Of a DNA stretch of 64,000 bases, positions 36,325 through 45,980 are shown one piece after another (the first letter of the stretch is position 1; each line of letters opens with the position of its first letter). Position numbers and translations under genes: made by a program. Source of the stretch: Peptoniphilus faecalis (GTDB taxonomy: Bacteria > Bacillota > Clostridia > Tissierellales > Peptoniphilaceae); contig NZ_JABDSR010000011.1 of the NCBI RefSeq assembly GCF_012976305.1, positions 1 to 64,000 of the forward strand, in the 5' to 3' direction. Under the pieces are notes generated by a model. It saw only the letters and a list, made by a program, of their open reading frames with translations, had not been told where the DNA came from and did not search any database.

Positions 36325-37935
36325 CTATCTGTTTTCCATTTCCTTTGAAAGAATTCTTGCCTCATTTATTATTTCTTCTGGGTAGTTTAGACTATCCAAA
36401 ATTGCTATGGCATTCCTCGTAGTGGCAGGACCTTCTTTTATTAAATAATCAAACTTTATGTCGCCATCTTCTATTTTTTCTTCAAAGTGTTTGTTATTAA
36501 ATTCATCCTTCAATAAAATTGTAAGCTCTATATCATGAGTTGCTGCCACCACATGATTTTTCTTCGCCAAGTATTTTAATGTCGATGTAGCAGATGCAAT
36601 TCTGTCAATAGTATTAGTTCCTCTAAAAATCTCATCTAGCAAAATTAACTTTTCTTCCTCATCTTCTATCATCTCTCCAATTGCCTTGGACTCTGCCATA
36701 AAATAGGAAAGATTTTTCATTATTGAGTCGCTAATGTCAATAGCCGATGTTACTTTAAGAGGTTTTATTTCAAATTTTTCGCCAAAGAAAATGCCAAAGC
36801 TAAGTGCAAAAACTGCATTAATGCCAATGGTTCTAAGATATGTCGACTTGCCCGATGCATTAGAACCCGTTAAAATTATTGATTTTTCCAAATTCAAGTC
36901 ATTTGGCACAGCATCTTTTAATAATGGATTGTACAAATTTTTGCCACAAATTTTCTCACTAAAAATTGCCTCTCCTGTTCTATATGCCTTTTCAATAGAA
37001 ATAATTCCTATTTCACAGTCGATTTTTCCCAATAGATAATATAGTCTAAAAATTTCATCTTTATACTCTTTAAAGTATTTTTGTGACTTCGAAAATTTCC
37101 TAGCTTCCGATAAAAATAATACATTTTTGTAAGTTTCTGCAAAATCCATTTCCGCATTGCCAGTCAAAAAACCAAAGGATTTCAAAATTTTCTTTAGTGG
37201 AGAAATCCTTTTTAAAATATTTTCTATCTCTTCTAACTCTTCTATAAAGACTTTTCTTTTATTTTTCATCAAATTTTCTGAAACAAATAAAATGCTTTTA
37301 AACCTAACTAAAGTTTCTAATTTACCAAGGGTTATGTCATTAAATTTTTTATAAATGTAAATATTTATTCCAAGTAGGACAAAAATAAATAGAAGCGATC
37401 CAGCTCTTAAAAAGATAAAAAGAATTAAAATATAAAGTGCTGTAAAGGAAAAAATTCTCGCTCCAATTTCAAGCTCTCTATCTATTTCAATTTCTTCTTC
37501 AACTAAACTTAACACATCTTCTTTGAAAAATCCAATTTTGCCAAGCTGAAACTGAAGATCTAATAACTCATCTTCCTGCTTTTTATAAATATTTCTATTG
37601 TTTTGAGACTTTATCAACTCATCCTTATCTAAAATTAAATTTCTAAGTCTGTGATAAAAATATTCAAGCCCAAGCCTCGACACATTGTGATTTATTTTCT
37701 CCGTTATTTTGTCAAAATTCAAATCATTGGCTGTGATTTCTGTTAAATTTCCGCCAATCCTTTTATGTAATCCGTCAATTTTCCCCTTAAATTTTTTTGA
37801 GTGAACCTTTCCAAAGTCTTTTATTATTTCTTCTCTCAAAATTTTTTCATTTCTCACTTTTATATAATAATTGTAGAAAAAAATTATTGCAGTAAATACA
37901 AATAATAAAATAATGGGTACATAATAATCCTTCAT
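36325..37935 (-). CDS. Membrane-anchored MutS-like ATPase
   Basis: A 536-residue protein with one hydrophobic segment at the N-terminus (about 4-22) and a hydrophobic pair near residues 160-200, then helical clamp/lever-like regions and a C-terminal MutS ATPase domain. Walker A is TGSNASGKST (near residue 355), Walker B is LILLDEIFRGTNT, and TATHD follows. The mismatch-recognition domain of MutS is absent. Such membrane MutS-like proteins are common in Firmicutes, but their role is not established. The start at 37935 follows GGGGAGG; an upstream in-frame extension lacks a site. Confidence 0.85.
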   Translation of the reverse strand: MKDYYVPIILLFVFTAIIFFYNYYIKVRNEKILREEIIKDFGKVHSKKFKGKIDGLHKRIGGNLTEITANDLNFDKITEKINHNVSRLGLEYFYHRLRNLILDKDELIKSQNNRNIYKKQEDELLDLQFQLGKIGFFKEDVLSLVEEEIEIDRELEIGARIFSFTALYILILFIFLRAGSLLFIFVLLGINIYIYKKFNDITLGKLETLVRFKSILFVSENLMKNKRKVFIEELEEIENILKRISPLKKILKSFGFLTGNAEMDFAETYKNVLFLSEARKFSKSQKYFKEYKDEIFRLYYLLGKIDCEIGIISIEKAYRTGEAIFSEKICGKNLYNPLLKDAVPNDLNLEKSIILTGSNASGKSTYLRTIGINAVFALSFGIFFGEKFEIKPLKVTSAIDISDSIMKNLSYFMAESKAIGEMIEDEEEKLILLDEIFRGTNTIDRIASATSTLKYLAKKNHVVAATHDIELTILLKDEFNNKHFEEKIEDGDIKFDYLIKEGPATTRNAIAILDSLNYPEEIINEARILSKEMENR

Positions 37936-37998
37936 ATCAACCTCCCCCTTTAATATATTATAAAAAATTTTAAAGAGCAATGTTATTTTGCATAAAAA

Positions 37999-38022
37999 AC
38001 CTGCCCACAATTGTGAGCAGGT
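37999..38022 (-). terminator. Terminator of the hydroxyacid dehydrogenase gene
   Basis: ACCTGCCCACAA (37999-38010) pairs with TTGTGAGCAGGT (38011-38022) with one mismatch, followed on the minus strand by six T. Confidence 0.85.
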
Positions 38023-38078
38023 TTCTAATTTATTTTAGTCTTAACTCTATATGCTATCTTAAATTAGCTATTGTATTC

Positions 38079-39020
38079 TTATTTTCCGAAAAGTTCATCA
38101 AAATTTCTTAGTACTACATGTCCAATATCGTCTTGAGCATCGATAGTAGAGCCACCAATATGTGGTGTTACATAAAATCTATCTAGTTCAAATAATTTAC
38201 TTTCAACTGGAACATCTTGAGTGTCAAGTCCACCAGAGCCAAGTTCATTAGAAAGTGTATCTAAGTTAGCTCCACCTAATTTACCATTTTTAAGGTAATC
38301 ATAAAGTGCATCTTCATTAACAATTCCACCCCGTGCAGCATTGATTATGCAAGCTCCATCTTTCATCTTTTCGAATTCATCACTAGAGAATAAATCCTTA
38401 GTATCTGGAGTAAGTGGCATGTGAAGAGTGATAATGTCAGACTCTTTTACTATTCTATCAAAATCAACAAGTTCAACATAATCGACTTTAATATCTTCTG
38501 GCTTTAAGAATGGATCATAAGCAAGAACATTCATGTGGAATACCTTGGCGATTTCTGCAACTCTTCTACCAATTGCACCAAAACCACAAATTCCTAGAGT
38601 TTTATTTCTAAGTTCTCTACCAATCCATCTGTACTTATTCCAAATTCCGCTCTTAACTTCATTTTGAGCTTGTACAGAGTTTCTATAAAGATCTAACATT
38701 TTTGCAAAAACAAGTTCAGCAACTGCATTTGCATTTTGTCCTGGAGAGTTTTTAACTGGAATATTTTTTTCCTTTGCATACTCAAGATCAATGTGATTAG
38801 TTCCTGTTGAACCAACAAAAATTGCCTTTAAATTTTTAGCCGCATCGAGAACTTCTTTGTTGATGAATGGATCAACTCTCATAAATAAGAAATCATAAGG
38901 TTCAATAATTTCTGCTAGCTTTTCAGAAGTTGGAAGCATAACCTTATCGAGTTCAATACCTCTTTCTTCAAGTCCCTTATCAATTACATCTGACATATAA
39001 TCTACCATTAACGCTTTCAT
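38079..39020 (-). CDS. D-isomer-specific 2-hydroxyacid dehydrogenase family protein
   Basis: A 313-residue NAD-dependent dehydrogenase. The nucleotide-binding motif GFGAIGRRVAE lies near residue 150. Catalytic residues are the arginine in NAARGGIVNE, a glutamate near VPVESKLFE, and the histidine in TPHIGGST. It could reduce a 2-oxoacid or act as 3-phosphoglycerate dehydrogenase; the sequence does not decide. It is monocistronic with an AGGAGG site and a good terminator. Confidence 0.9.
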   Translation of the reverse strand: MKALMVDYMSDVIDKGLEERGIELDKVMLPTSEKLAEIIEPYDFLFMRVDPFINKEVLDAAKNLKAIFVGSTGTNHIDLEYAKEKNIPVKNSPGQNANAVAELVFAKMLDLYRNSVQAQNEVKSGIWNKYRWIGRELRNKTLGICGFGAIGRRVAEIAKVFHMNVLAYDPFLKPEDIKVDYVELVDFDRIVKESDIITLHMPLTPDTKDLFSSDEFEKMKDGACIINAARGGIVNEDALYDYLKNGKLGGANLDTLSNELGSGGLDTQDVPVESKLFELDRFYVTPHIGGSTIDAQDDIGHVVLRNFDELFGK

Positions 39021-39599
39021 TTACATCCTCCTTAAAATTTTATGTACTTTGCTACATCTATATTGTAGTTGAAATCATACTCTTTTTCAAGTTCATTTGT
39101 AGCCTTAATATAATTAACACTTTTTTTTAAAAAAACCCTTGCAAAATTGGCGTATATTTACTTTACGTTAATATTTTTGTCAAAAGTTTCTTTGTTTTTT
39201 TATAAAATTATATAAAAATATCTTCGTGCTGTAAAACTCTAGTTTTCTAAAACTACTATAATTCCAAAGCAATGATAACTAAAAGTAGAACAACAAACTA
39301 TATTTAGTTCCTTCAAAGTTTTCTTTAAAACTTATTTATAAATTAGTCCAACATCCAAATAAAATTAATCTAATCAAATATCTTTTTCTGTCATAGTTTT
39401 TAAAAAACTTCATCAATAAAAAAGAAAAAGCAAAAAACAATACACAAATACGTCAAAAGTTGAACTTATTTATTGGCTATCTAATATCTCTTGGGTAGTA
39501 AATCACTGGCAGATGTTTTTATGATAACATATACACTTATATATAAAAAGTCCTAAACTTTAAATAGCAATAAATAGTCTGGAAGTGCATATATGTGTA
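39021..39599. other. Gene-free stretch downstream of the LysR remnant
   Basis: AT-rich, with no recognisable gene except the diverged palindromic repeat at 39475-39522. The promoter of the hydroxyacid dehydrogenase should lie at its left end. Confidence 0.5.
39475..39522 (+). repeat. Palindromic interspersed repeat, family A copy 3 (diverged)
   Basis: GGCTATCTAATATCTCTTGG continuing into GTAGTAAATCACT and CAGATG aligns with the copy at 6481-6533 with about eight changes and small shifts. The hairpin is largely lost. Confidence 0.5.
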
Positions 39600-39990
39600 A
39601 AATAATAATATAAATTTGTTTGTTTTAAAAATATAATTGTTAATATAGTTAGAAACAACCCTTGTAAAAGTGTTGGAAGTAATCCAAACTTTACCTTATT
39701 ATTTATAGAATATTTGTTTAGCATTCACTCAGCTTCATCACAATCTGAAAGAGTTTTATAGAAATACTTCATAAAAAATCTCTTCCTCTTTTGTGAAACT
39801 CGCTTTTTTGAATTTCTATTTACAAGTCTTACCCCATACCCATATCCAAGTGATGTTCTCTACTGAAGATATGACAGGTTGAGATATATATAGTTCTTCA
39901 CTCGCACTTGTAAAATTGATATGATGAATTGATAGTTGATTATGATATATAGATATTAGCAAAACTTTTCTTTACTTGCTATGAAATATA
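39600..39990 (-). pseudogene. LysR-family regulator remnant
   Basis: On the minus strand, short frames in changing phase read like the N-terminal third of a LysR protein: INFTSASEELYISQPVISS (recognition helix), then GYGYGVRLVNRNSKK, then ASFTKEEEIFYEV, then KTLSDCDEAE, a stop, and VKFGLLPTL, the usual start of the ligand domain. At least three frameshifts and stops are present, and the rest is missing. It lies just downstream of the PucR gene, so it may once have controlled that operon. Confidence 0.7.
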
Positions 39991-40017
39991 ATAAGTTAAT
40001 AATAAATCGCTATTCTC

Positions 40018-41181
40018 TTAACTATCTATTTTTCCTGTAATAATTCCTATGATTAAGGCGGAAAATAGTTCGTATCTTACAAGCGAATCATCAATGTTTT
40101 TTTTTAAAATTTCTTCAATTTGCTCTAAACGATAGTTTAATGTATTCCTATGGATATATAGTGATTCTGATGTTTCTCTTTTATTGCCATTATTTATTAA
40201 GTATTCCCATAGTGTTTTTATTAAATCTTCTGAGTTTTTATTTTTATTATTAAATAATCTACCAATTGTTTCTTCGAAATACTCGTTAATTACTATCGGA
40301 TCTTTAATTTCTAGAATTAATCTAAAAGATTTTAAATCTTCAAAATCATAAAATTTACTTTTAGTGTAATTATTATTGTTGAAGTTTATAATATTTTTTG
40401 CATCCTTATAGCTTTCTTGTATGTTGTCTTCATCAGTATCTATTATTCTTCCTATACCCATAGAAAAATCATTTTTAAATTTATTAAAATATTCAACCAT
40501 TATTTTTTTTATTAATTTTAGAACATTCTTATCATTGGATGAAAACATGTAAATATATTCATTTAAGTGCCTATAATTAATGAGATTAAAATCCTCTATA
40601 GGAACTTTTTTAGTAATTACCTTTATTATTGATGTCTCTTCTATTTTAATTTTTGAACCCTTTTTCTTATTCATAATTAAAATAAAAGAATTGCTCTTAA
40701 ATGGCAATTGATAAATAGTACTCATTTGTGAATTTAATATTTTATTCTCATCAAATAATATTTTCCCTAAGTGAATTTTATTGAATATATCTTCATTAAG
40801 TCTCATTGATACAGCATTCATAATTTTTTTAGTTAAACTTACAAGTTTTGTTTTATGTGACATTGAAAATATTGGGAAATTGTGTTTTTCTGATAAAGCT
40901 TTTGTAGACTCATAGATTTTTTCTATAAATCCTTCTCCAGCCATAAAAACGATACCCGAAATATTAAGTTTTATCCCTTCTTCAACAAGTTTATTTAATC
41001 GCTCCTCACTAACTTCTATCCCTGCTCCTGTAATAAAAATCAGTTCTTCTGCTTCCATATAATTATCAAAAGTTTTTCTTGCCCAAACAAATGGGCAAGA
41101 TATCTTTCTATATAAACCTTTTTTGCCAGATACTAAAGTTAATTCTTCAAAATTTAATAAATCGCCTGCAGAAAAATACAT
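40018..41181 (-). CDS. PucR-family transcriptional regulator
   Basis: A 387-residue regulator. The N-terminal PucR domain (about 5-125) starts with GDLLNFEELTLVSGKKGLYR. A weak GGDEF-like middle region follows. The C-terminal helix-turn-helix (about 325-375) contains NNGNKRETSESLYIHRNTLN and a following YRLEQIEEIL helix, typical of the family. It is the last gene of the operon with an MmgE/PrpD protein, a GltS symporter and a lyase, 11 bases after the MmgE/PrpD gene, and probably senses their substrate. Confidence 0.9.
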   Translation of the reverse strand: MYFSAGDLLNFEELTLVSGKKGLYRKISCPFVWARKTFDNYMEAEELIFITGAGIEVSEERLNKLVEEGIKLNISGIVFMAGEGFIEKIYESTKALSEKHNFPIFSMSHKTKLVSLTKKIMNAVSMRLNEDIFNKIHLGKILFDENKILNSQMSTIYQLPFKSNSFILIMNKKKGSKIKIEETSIIKVITKKVPIEDFNLINYRHLNEYIYMFSSNDKNVLKLIKKIMVEYFNKFKNDFSMGIGRIIDTDEDNIQESYKDAKNIINFNNNNYTKSKFYDFEDLKSFRLILEIKDPIVINEYFEETIGRLFNNKNKNSEDLIKTLWEYLINNGNKRETSESLYIHRNTLNYRLEQIEEILKKNIDDSLVRYELFSALIIGIITGKIDS

Positions 41182-41192
41182 TTTATCATCCT

Positions 41193-42578
41193 TTAAGATA
41201 TTTTATTTATGTTAAACAATTCTTCAACTGATTCTATATTCTCTAATTCTTTGATATTGTACCATAATAATTCTATATAATGTTTTGAAAAAATTTCTTT
41301 TAGCAAATAGTCGAATTTGTTTTTAATATCAATTTTTCTCGCTTTTCTCTTAGGTCTTCCATATACATCTATACATTCTCCCTCAAGAATTTTTCCATTT
41401 TTTAAATTAATCTTTATCTTACAAGATTTAGGATTTTCTAGCATCTCTTTACAATATTTAAAATGTACCTTTTTTTGCAGATCTATTATTTCCTTATTTT
41501 TCACTAAATTATCATTAAAACACTCTAGATCTAATCTTCCATATTTCAAAAAAACAGATATTGAATAAGGTAATGAAAATTTAGCGGAGAACTTATTATT
41601 TGCAATTGTCATAACTCTACTAGTTTTAGAATTTCCTTGTATAATAATTATAGATTCTATTTCCTCTGGTAAAATTTTCATTTCACCTTGATAGGGTGGG
41701 TAACTCTCATTCTGTAAAGTGTATTCAAGTGCATCAATTGCTGCTTCTATCGCTGGATGACAAACTCCACAATTTGCATGAAATTTAAAATATGTGTCTA
41801 AAATCTTGAACTCTTTTCCTATATTATTAATAATTTTCTCATAATCTATTTCATTTCCTATTAAATTTTCATACATATCATTTAATGAGTTTTTAAAACC
41901 ATAAAATCCAGAATCTACTAAATCTTTTATTAGAAAAGATATGGGAGCTGAAAATGATGCAAAGACTGTACTTATTGTTGCTCCTACTTTTGATGCTTCA
42001 TAAGAAGTTGCCAATTGTAATGAAGATGACATCAATATAGCATTAATAAATTTTTCTTTATTCCAATCCTCCATTTTCCCAATTGCTATAGAAGAAGCTA
42101 TATGGCCAATATTTCCATGTGGATAAAATCCATCTCTAAGTTTTATACCTTCCGAAAATCTTGCATATATTTCATATCCTAAAATAAAAGATAGCAATAT
42201 ATCTCTACCTGATTTTGAATGTTTTTGAGCATATGAAAGTATAGGTGGCAATATGTGTATAGCTGGATGATGACCAGTTATTGTACCTTCATCCAACTCT
42301 ATAAATGTCGATTGTGTTATATTTACAAAAGCAGCCTTTTCCGCTGATGTCATTTTAAAATCCTTAGATAGTATAAAGGATTCTTCTATACTATCTAAGT
42401 TTTTATGTAATTTCTGTATTTCTCTTTCCTCTGAACCCCTAAATATAACAGCTAATGTATCTGCTATTGTCAATTTAGCTCTTTCTATTATTTCATCAGG
42501 GATTGAATCTAAATTTGTATCTTCTAAAAAATTTCCTAGATTGTCTAAGAGTTCTGAAATATGAATTTTTTTAGTCAT
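41193..42578 (-). CDS. MmgE/PrpD-family protein
   Basis: A 461-residue cytosolic protein of the family that includes 2-methylcitrate dehydratase PrpD, cis-aconitate decarboxylase and iminodisuccinate epimerase. Visible family parts are the DEGTITGHHPAIHILPP stretch, FILGYEIYARF, the YPHGNIGHIASSIA stretch and FHANCGVCHPAIEA. The last carries Cys-Gly-Val-Cys-His where PrpD proteins have a catalytic loop. It lies between the GltS symporter and PucR. With the lyase of the same operon it suggests conversion of a branched or hydroxylated di/tricarboxylate; the exact substrate is unknown. Confidence 0.88.
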   Translation of the reverse strand: MTKKIHISELLDNLGNFLEDTNLDSIPDEIIERAKLTIADTLAVIFRGSEEREIQKLHKNLDSIEESFILSKDFKMTSAEKAAFVNITQSTFIELDEGTITGHHPAIHILPPILSYAQKHSKSGRDILLSFILGYEIYARFSEGIKLRDGFYPHGNIGHIASSIAIGKMEDWNKEKFINAILMSSSLQLATSYEASKVGATISTVFASFSAPISFLIKDLVDSGFYGFKNSLNDMYENLIGNEIDYEKIINNIGKEFKILDTYFKFHANCGVCHPAIEAAIDALEYTLQNESYPPYQGEMKILPEEIESIIIIQGNSKTSRVMTIANNKFSAKFSLPYSISVFLKYGRLDLECFNDNLVKNKEIIDLQKKVHFKYCKEMLENPKSCKIKINLKNGKILEGECIDVYGRPKRKARKIDIKNKFDYLLKEIFSKHYIELLWYNIKELENIESVEELFNINKIS

Positions 42579-42581
42579 TTC

Positions 42582-43895
42582 TCACCTGTAATTATTTCTT
42601 ATAAATAAAACTATTAGAATTATTGCAACTAGCGTTATAGCAGCACCAATACCAGCAACATATGTGATAGACTGCATAGCTATTATTGGTACAATAGCTG
42701 GTAATGTTCCCGTCAATGGCACTAAAACAGCACTACCCACTCCTGTGCTTTCTGCTGCAGTTGATTTGAAATCTGGATCAACTGATCTAACTAATGCTAG
42801 TCCCGTTGAAGCATTTCCAGTCGATTGCCCAAAATTGAGTAACACTTTTTCAAACCAGTCTATTCTACATAGTTTTTTTCCTATAAACAAACTTATTATT
42901 AAGGTCAAAATTATATTAGCCATTGAAAATATTGCTATAGGTACTATATAGGTTGAAAAAAAGTCAAGTCTAAGTGTAGCTATTGCAGATGTAATAATAA
43001 GTTCCAAACAAAACCCGGATATAGTAGAACAAGTTTTTTTATCTGCATATCCATCTACTTTAAAAGCTTTCATCAAATTATAAAGTATAGCAGCTCCAAT
43101 CATACCTCTTGCCATATTAGGTATTTTATTAAACATTTCATTTATCATGGATAATAGGTCTATTATCTTATCCCCAATAAAAATTGCAACACATAGTAGA
43201 GCAAACTGCAAGGCTAAGCTATTTATTGCTGATGAAGACGCTTTCTCATTTCCAATACTTATTTGTTTATCTTCCGAAAGAACTCCACCTAATAATATCT
43301 CTTGTCCCTCATCATCAACTAAATAATTTGCATAGCCTTTTCTTATTCCCCAATTTACAATTATCATTCCAACAGCAATAGCTGATATTAAACCTATAGT
43401 AGCTAAAATCATTCCCATTGAAAGATTATCTTGAACTCCTAGCTCTTGATATAGGGCACCTGCAACTGCAGAATTTCCATGACCTCCAAAAAACGCAAAC
43501 ACTCCTAGAGTTCCCCAAGCAGGTGGCAAATTTGTCCATATTTTCCCAAGAGCTTCTCCTATTACTGTTCCAAATAATAATTGTATACCATAAGTTATTA
43601 ACATTAATAGTGTGAAATCTAAATAAGCATTTATTCTCTTTTTATTAATACTAATACCAAACACTAGAGCTGTCATAACTATTGTGATAAATGTGCCAGA
43701 TAATTGATTAAAGGTTTCAGGTATTTCTATTATACCTAAAACTTGTTGACCTAAGATTAATGCAATTAATCCCCCAATTATAGATGAAGGAATATATAAT
43801 TTTTGTAATGGTTTTACTATCTCTCTTATTGAAAAGCCAATAACCAGAAATATCATCAATAAAATTATATCATCCATAAAGCTAGCTACTGTCAT
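42582..43895 (-). CDS. GltS-family Na+/dicarboxylate (glutamate) symporter
   Basis: A 437-residue membrane protein with about 11 hydrophobic segments. It has the two inverted halves of the GltS family and their glycine-rich hairpins (FFGGHGNSAVAGALYQ and FGQSTGNASTGLALVRSVDPD). Family members move glutamate with Na+. In this operon it may carry another dicarboxylate for the PrpD-like and lyase enzymes. The start follows AGGAGG. Confidence 0.87.
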   Translation of the reverse strand: MTVASFMDDIILLMIFLVIGFSIREIVKPLQKLYIPSSIIGGLIALILGQQVLGIIEIPETFNQLSGTFITIVMTALVFGISINKKRINAYLDFTLLMLITYGIQLLFGTVIGEALGKIWTNLPPAWGTLGVFAFFGGHGNSAVAGALYQELGVQDNLSMGMILATIGLISAIAVGMIIVNWGIRKGYANYLVDDEGQEILLGGVLSEDKQISIGNEKASSSAINSLALQFALLCVAIFIGDKIIDLLSMINEMFNKIPNMARGMIGAAILYNLMKAFKVDGYADKKTCSTISGFCLELIITSAIATLRLDFFSTYIVPIAIFSMANIILTLIISLFIGKKLCRIDWFEKVLLNFGQSTGNASTGLALVRSVDPDFKSTAAESTGVGSAVLVPLTGTLPAIVPIIAMQSITYVAGIGAAITLVAIILIVLFIRNNYR

Positions 43896-43908
43896 ATTAA
43901 ACCTCCTT

Positions 43909-44769
43909 CTATTTTCTTAAATATTTTTTCTCTAATTCTGCATAATCTTCTTTTCCAATAAATTTTAAAAAATCATTAAATGGCATAATTTTATCCAAGA
44001 AACCGTTATCAGTGCCTGTCTCATATAATTCTTTCATTGCAGCTTGCATAGCTTTAACAGATGCACAAATTGCAGAAGTAGGATATGTAACAATCTTATA
44101 TCCTAATTTACCAGCATCCCATGCAGTAAGACCTTCTGTCATTTCAGTACCACCATCGAATCCTACATGTAGTAAAGCATCTACTCTTTTTGGAAGTTCA
44201 ATTAGTTGTTCTCTTGTCTTTGTATTAATTTTAATCATATCCGCCCCAGCCTCTAAATAATAAGGAGCTCTTCTTATAGCTTCTTCAAAAGGTGCATCTG
44301 ATCTTGCTACAATTACAAAGTCAGGATCTACCCTTGTGTCAACAGCAGCTCTGATTTTTCCTACCATTTCATCTACGCTAACTACTTCCGTTTCTTTTAC
44401 AAACGGACAATTTGGAGGTAGTTTTTGATCTTCAATAAAAATTCCTGCTAATCCTGCTTTTTCAAAAGTTCTAACGGTTCTAATTGTGTTGATAGCGTTT
44501 CCATAACCGGCTTCAGCATCTGCTAATATTGGAACATCCACTGCATCTACCATTTTCCCTAAAGCTTCAATCATCTCATTAAATGCAAGTTGACCATTAT
44601 CAGGTGTACCAAGCATCGCCGCATGCATATCAAATCCAGATGTTGCCACTAACTTAAATCCAGCTTCAGCTATTATTTTGGCTGATAATGCATCATATGC
44701 GCATGGTGCAATTATAGTTTCATTTGATTCTAATAAATCTCTTAGCATTCTTGCTTTTGTTTTTTTCAT
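43909..44769 (-). CDS. Isocitrate lyase/PEP mutase superfamily lyase
   Basis: A 286-residue TIM-barrel enzyme. Mg2+-binding and substrate residues are visible: ATSGFDMHAA near 43, ADAEAGYGN near 83 (the usual DxDxGYG reads DAEAGYG) and FIEDQKLPPNC (Glu113, Asp114, Gln115, Cys121). In 2-methylisocitrate lyases the active-site loop is normally KRCGH; here it reads PPNCPF, keeping the cysteine but changing its neighbours. It probably cleaves a C-C bond of a substituted malate, citrate or similar compound. It is first gene of the operon with GltS, PrpD-like and PucR, with AGGAGG before its ATG. Confidence 0.85.
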   Translation of the reverse strand: MKKTKARMLRDLLESNETIIAPCAYDALSAKIIAEAGFKLVATSGFDMHAAMLGTPDNGQLAFNEMIEALGKMVDAVDVPILADAEAGYGNAINTIRTVRTFEKAGLAGIFIEDQKLPPNCPFVKETEVVSVDEMVGKIRAAVDTRVDPDFVIVARSDAPFEEAIRRAPYYLEAGADMIKINTKTREQLIELPKRVDALLHVGFDGGTEMTEGLTAWDAGKLGYKIVTYPTSAICASVKAMQAAMKELYETGTDNGFLDKIMPFNDFLKFIGKEDYAELEKKYLRK

Positions 44770-45009
44770 TATGTCCTCCTTAAACTTAGTAAAATTTGTT
44801 AAACCAATATCTTATGTCTTGTATAGTATCATATGATTAAACTATATGGTATGTCCAAAATGTATGGAGAATATTAGTGTTTTATGTGCATAATGTATAA
44901 AAGTGTTATTGATTTATTTTTAACAAAATTTAATTGATAAATCTATTTTATAAATATAATAGGTGTTTACTTAAAATTAATAATATAAAATGAAGTCAAA
45001 TACATAATA
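44770..45009. promoter_or_regulatory. Control region upstream of the lyase/GltS/PrpD operon
   Basis: 240 bases without a gene. On the minus strand TTGGAC and TATGAT stand 19 bases apart about 50-80 bases before the lyase start, a weak promoter. ATCATATGAT is a small palindrome overlapping the -10. Nothing else is recognised. Confidence 0.35.
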
Positions 45010-45350
45010 TTGTATAATTTTACTAGTAAAATATTCTCTTCTATTCATAAATATTGCTCCCTTTAGCATTATTGCTGATATTTCACTTAGAAATATTCTC
45101 ATTGCTTTTCTTCTTGTCTAATTTTCTTATTTAATCTTTCAAGACAATTTGTTGTTCTTAGCCTTGAATAAGATTCTTCATTTAAGTAATAAAAAGCATC
45201 TTCAAATACTTAATCTTGTATTTCTAAGCTTTTTTGATATATTTTATCTTCTTCATATTTGATGAATATTTCCTCTCTCATTTTTCCAGCTAGTTTTATT
45301 TTTTCTCTAAATTCTTTTGTACTTTTCTTTGGAGTTTTATTTTAATATGT
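45010..45350 (-). pseudogene. IS256-family transposase remnant (C-terminal part)
   Basis: On the minus strand the C-terminal third of a Mutator/IS256-type transposase is readable: STKEFREKIKLAGKMREEIF, an internal stop, VFEDAFYYLNEES, then SRLRTTNCLERLNKKIR (the family hallmark), a frameshift, and AMRIFLSEISAIML. No upstream catalytic part is present here, so the element is inactive. A remnant of the central region of such a transposase lies in the opposite orientation at 56.4-56.7 kb. Confidence 0.82.
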
Positions 45351-45460
45351 TTAGTATGAAATTGTAATGAAATAAGACATGCGTTGTAGAAATAAAAAAA
45401 TAGAGAGGTCCTTTTGATACAATATAACTAAGCAAAAAAGTATCGAAAGAAGTCCCCTCT

Positions 45461-45980
45461 ATGTCAGTAATAACAGAAGAAATGAGATACTCTCAAATAT
45501 TATGTGAATATACAATTGAAATGGTATTGCTAAAACTGTAAGAAAATATCATACTAATAGTCAATTTGTATATAAACAGCTAAAAAATACGATAGAAATG
45601 TATGAAGTCTAGCATTGAGATCTAAACAGCCAAAAGCAAGCCCAAAAGCCCACAAAAAAGAAGCTTTGGACTTAATTGAAAAAGTTTATAAAGAAAACGG
45701 GATATATAGATTAGTATAAATATATGTTAGATGCAAATTTAAGGGATATTAAAGATCTTTTAAAAGCATGTATAAACAAATACGCAAACAAGGGTTTTTT
45801 AAACCAAAATCAAAGGTCAAAACTATATAAGATATATGATAATAGGCGGAAAATATCCCCGAGAAAAAATGCAAATATACATAAAATATGTACCTGAAGC
45901 GTGCATAAGATTTCCCACATAATAGAATAACTATTATCAGATGACAGCAATGATTAATATTCCAAAAAAGAATATTCATA
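45461..45980 (+). pseudogene. IS3/IS481-like transposase remnant
   Basis: The plus strand starts MSVITEEMRYSQILCEYTIE and then passes through several frames: KYHTNSQFVYKQLK (helix-turn-helix), SKPKSPQK, ACINKYANKGFL, a run resembling an integrase-core start with IHKICT-type residues, and RFPT followed by YYQMTAM. Many stops and shifts are present. Upstream, 45402-45411 with 45451-45460 form an imperfect hairpin as is common before IS start codons. It is clearly inactive, and the family assignment within the DDE group is tentative. Confidence 0.7.

Noticed and set aside
45749-45979. Open frame of 76 codons on the minus strand in the IS remnant
   Set aside because: Antisense to the readable transposase remnant, with no ribosome binding site.
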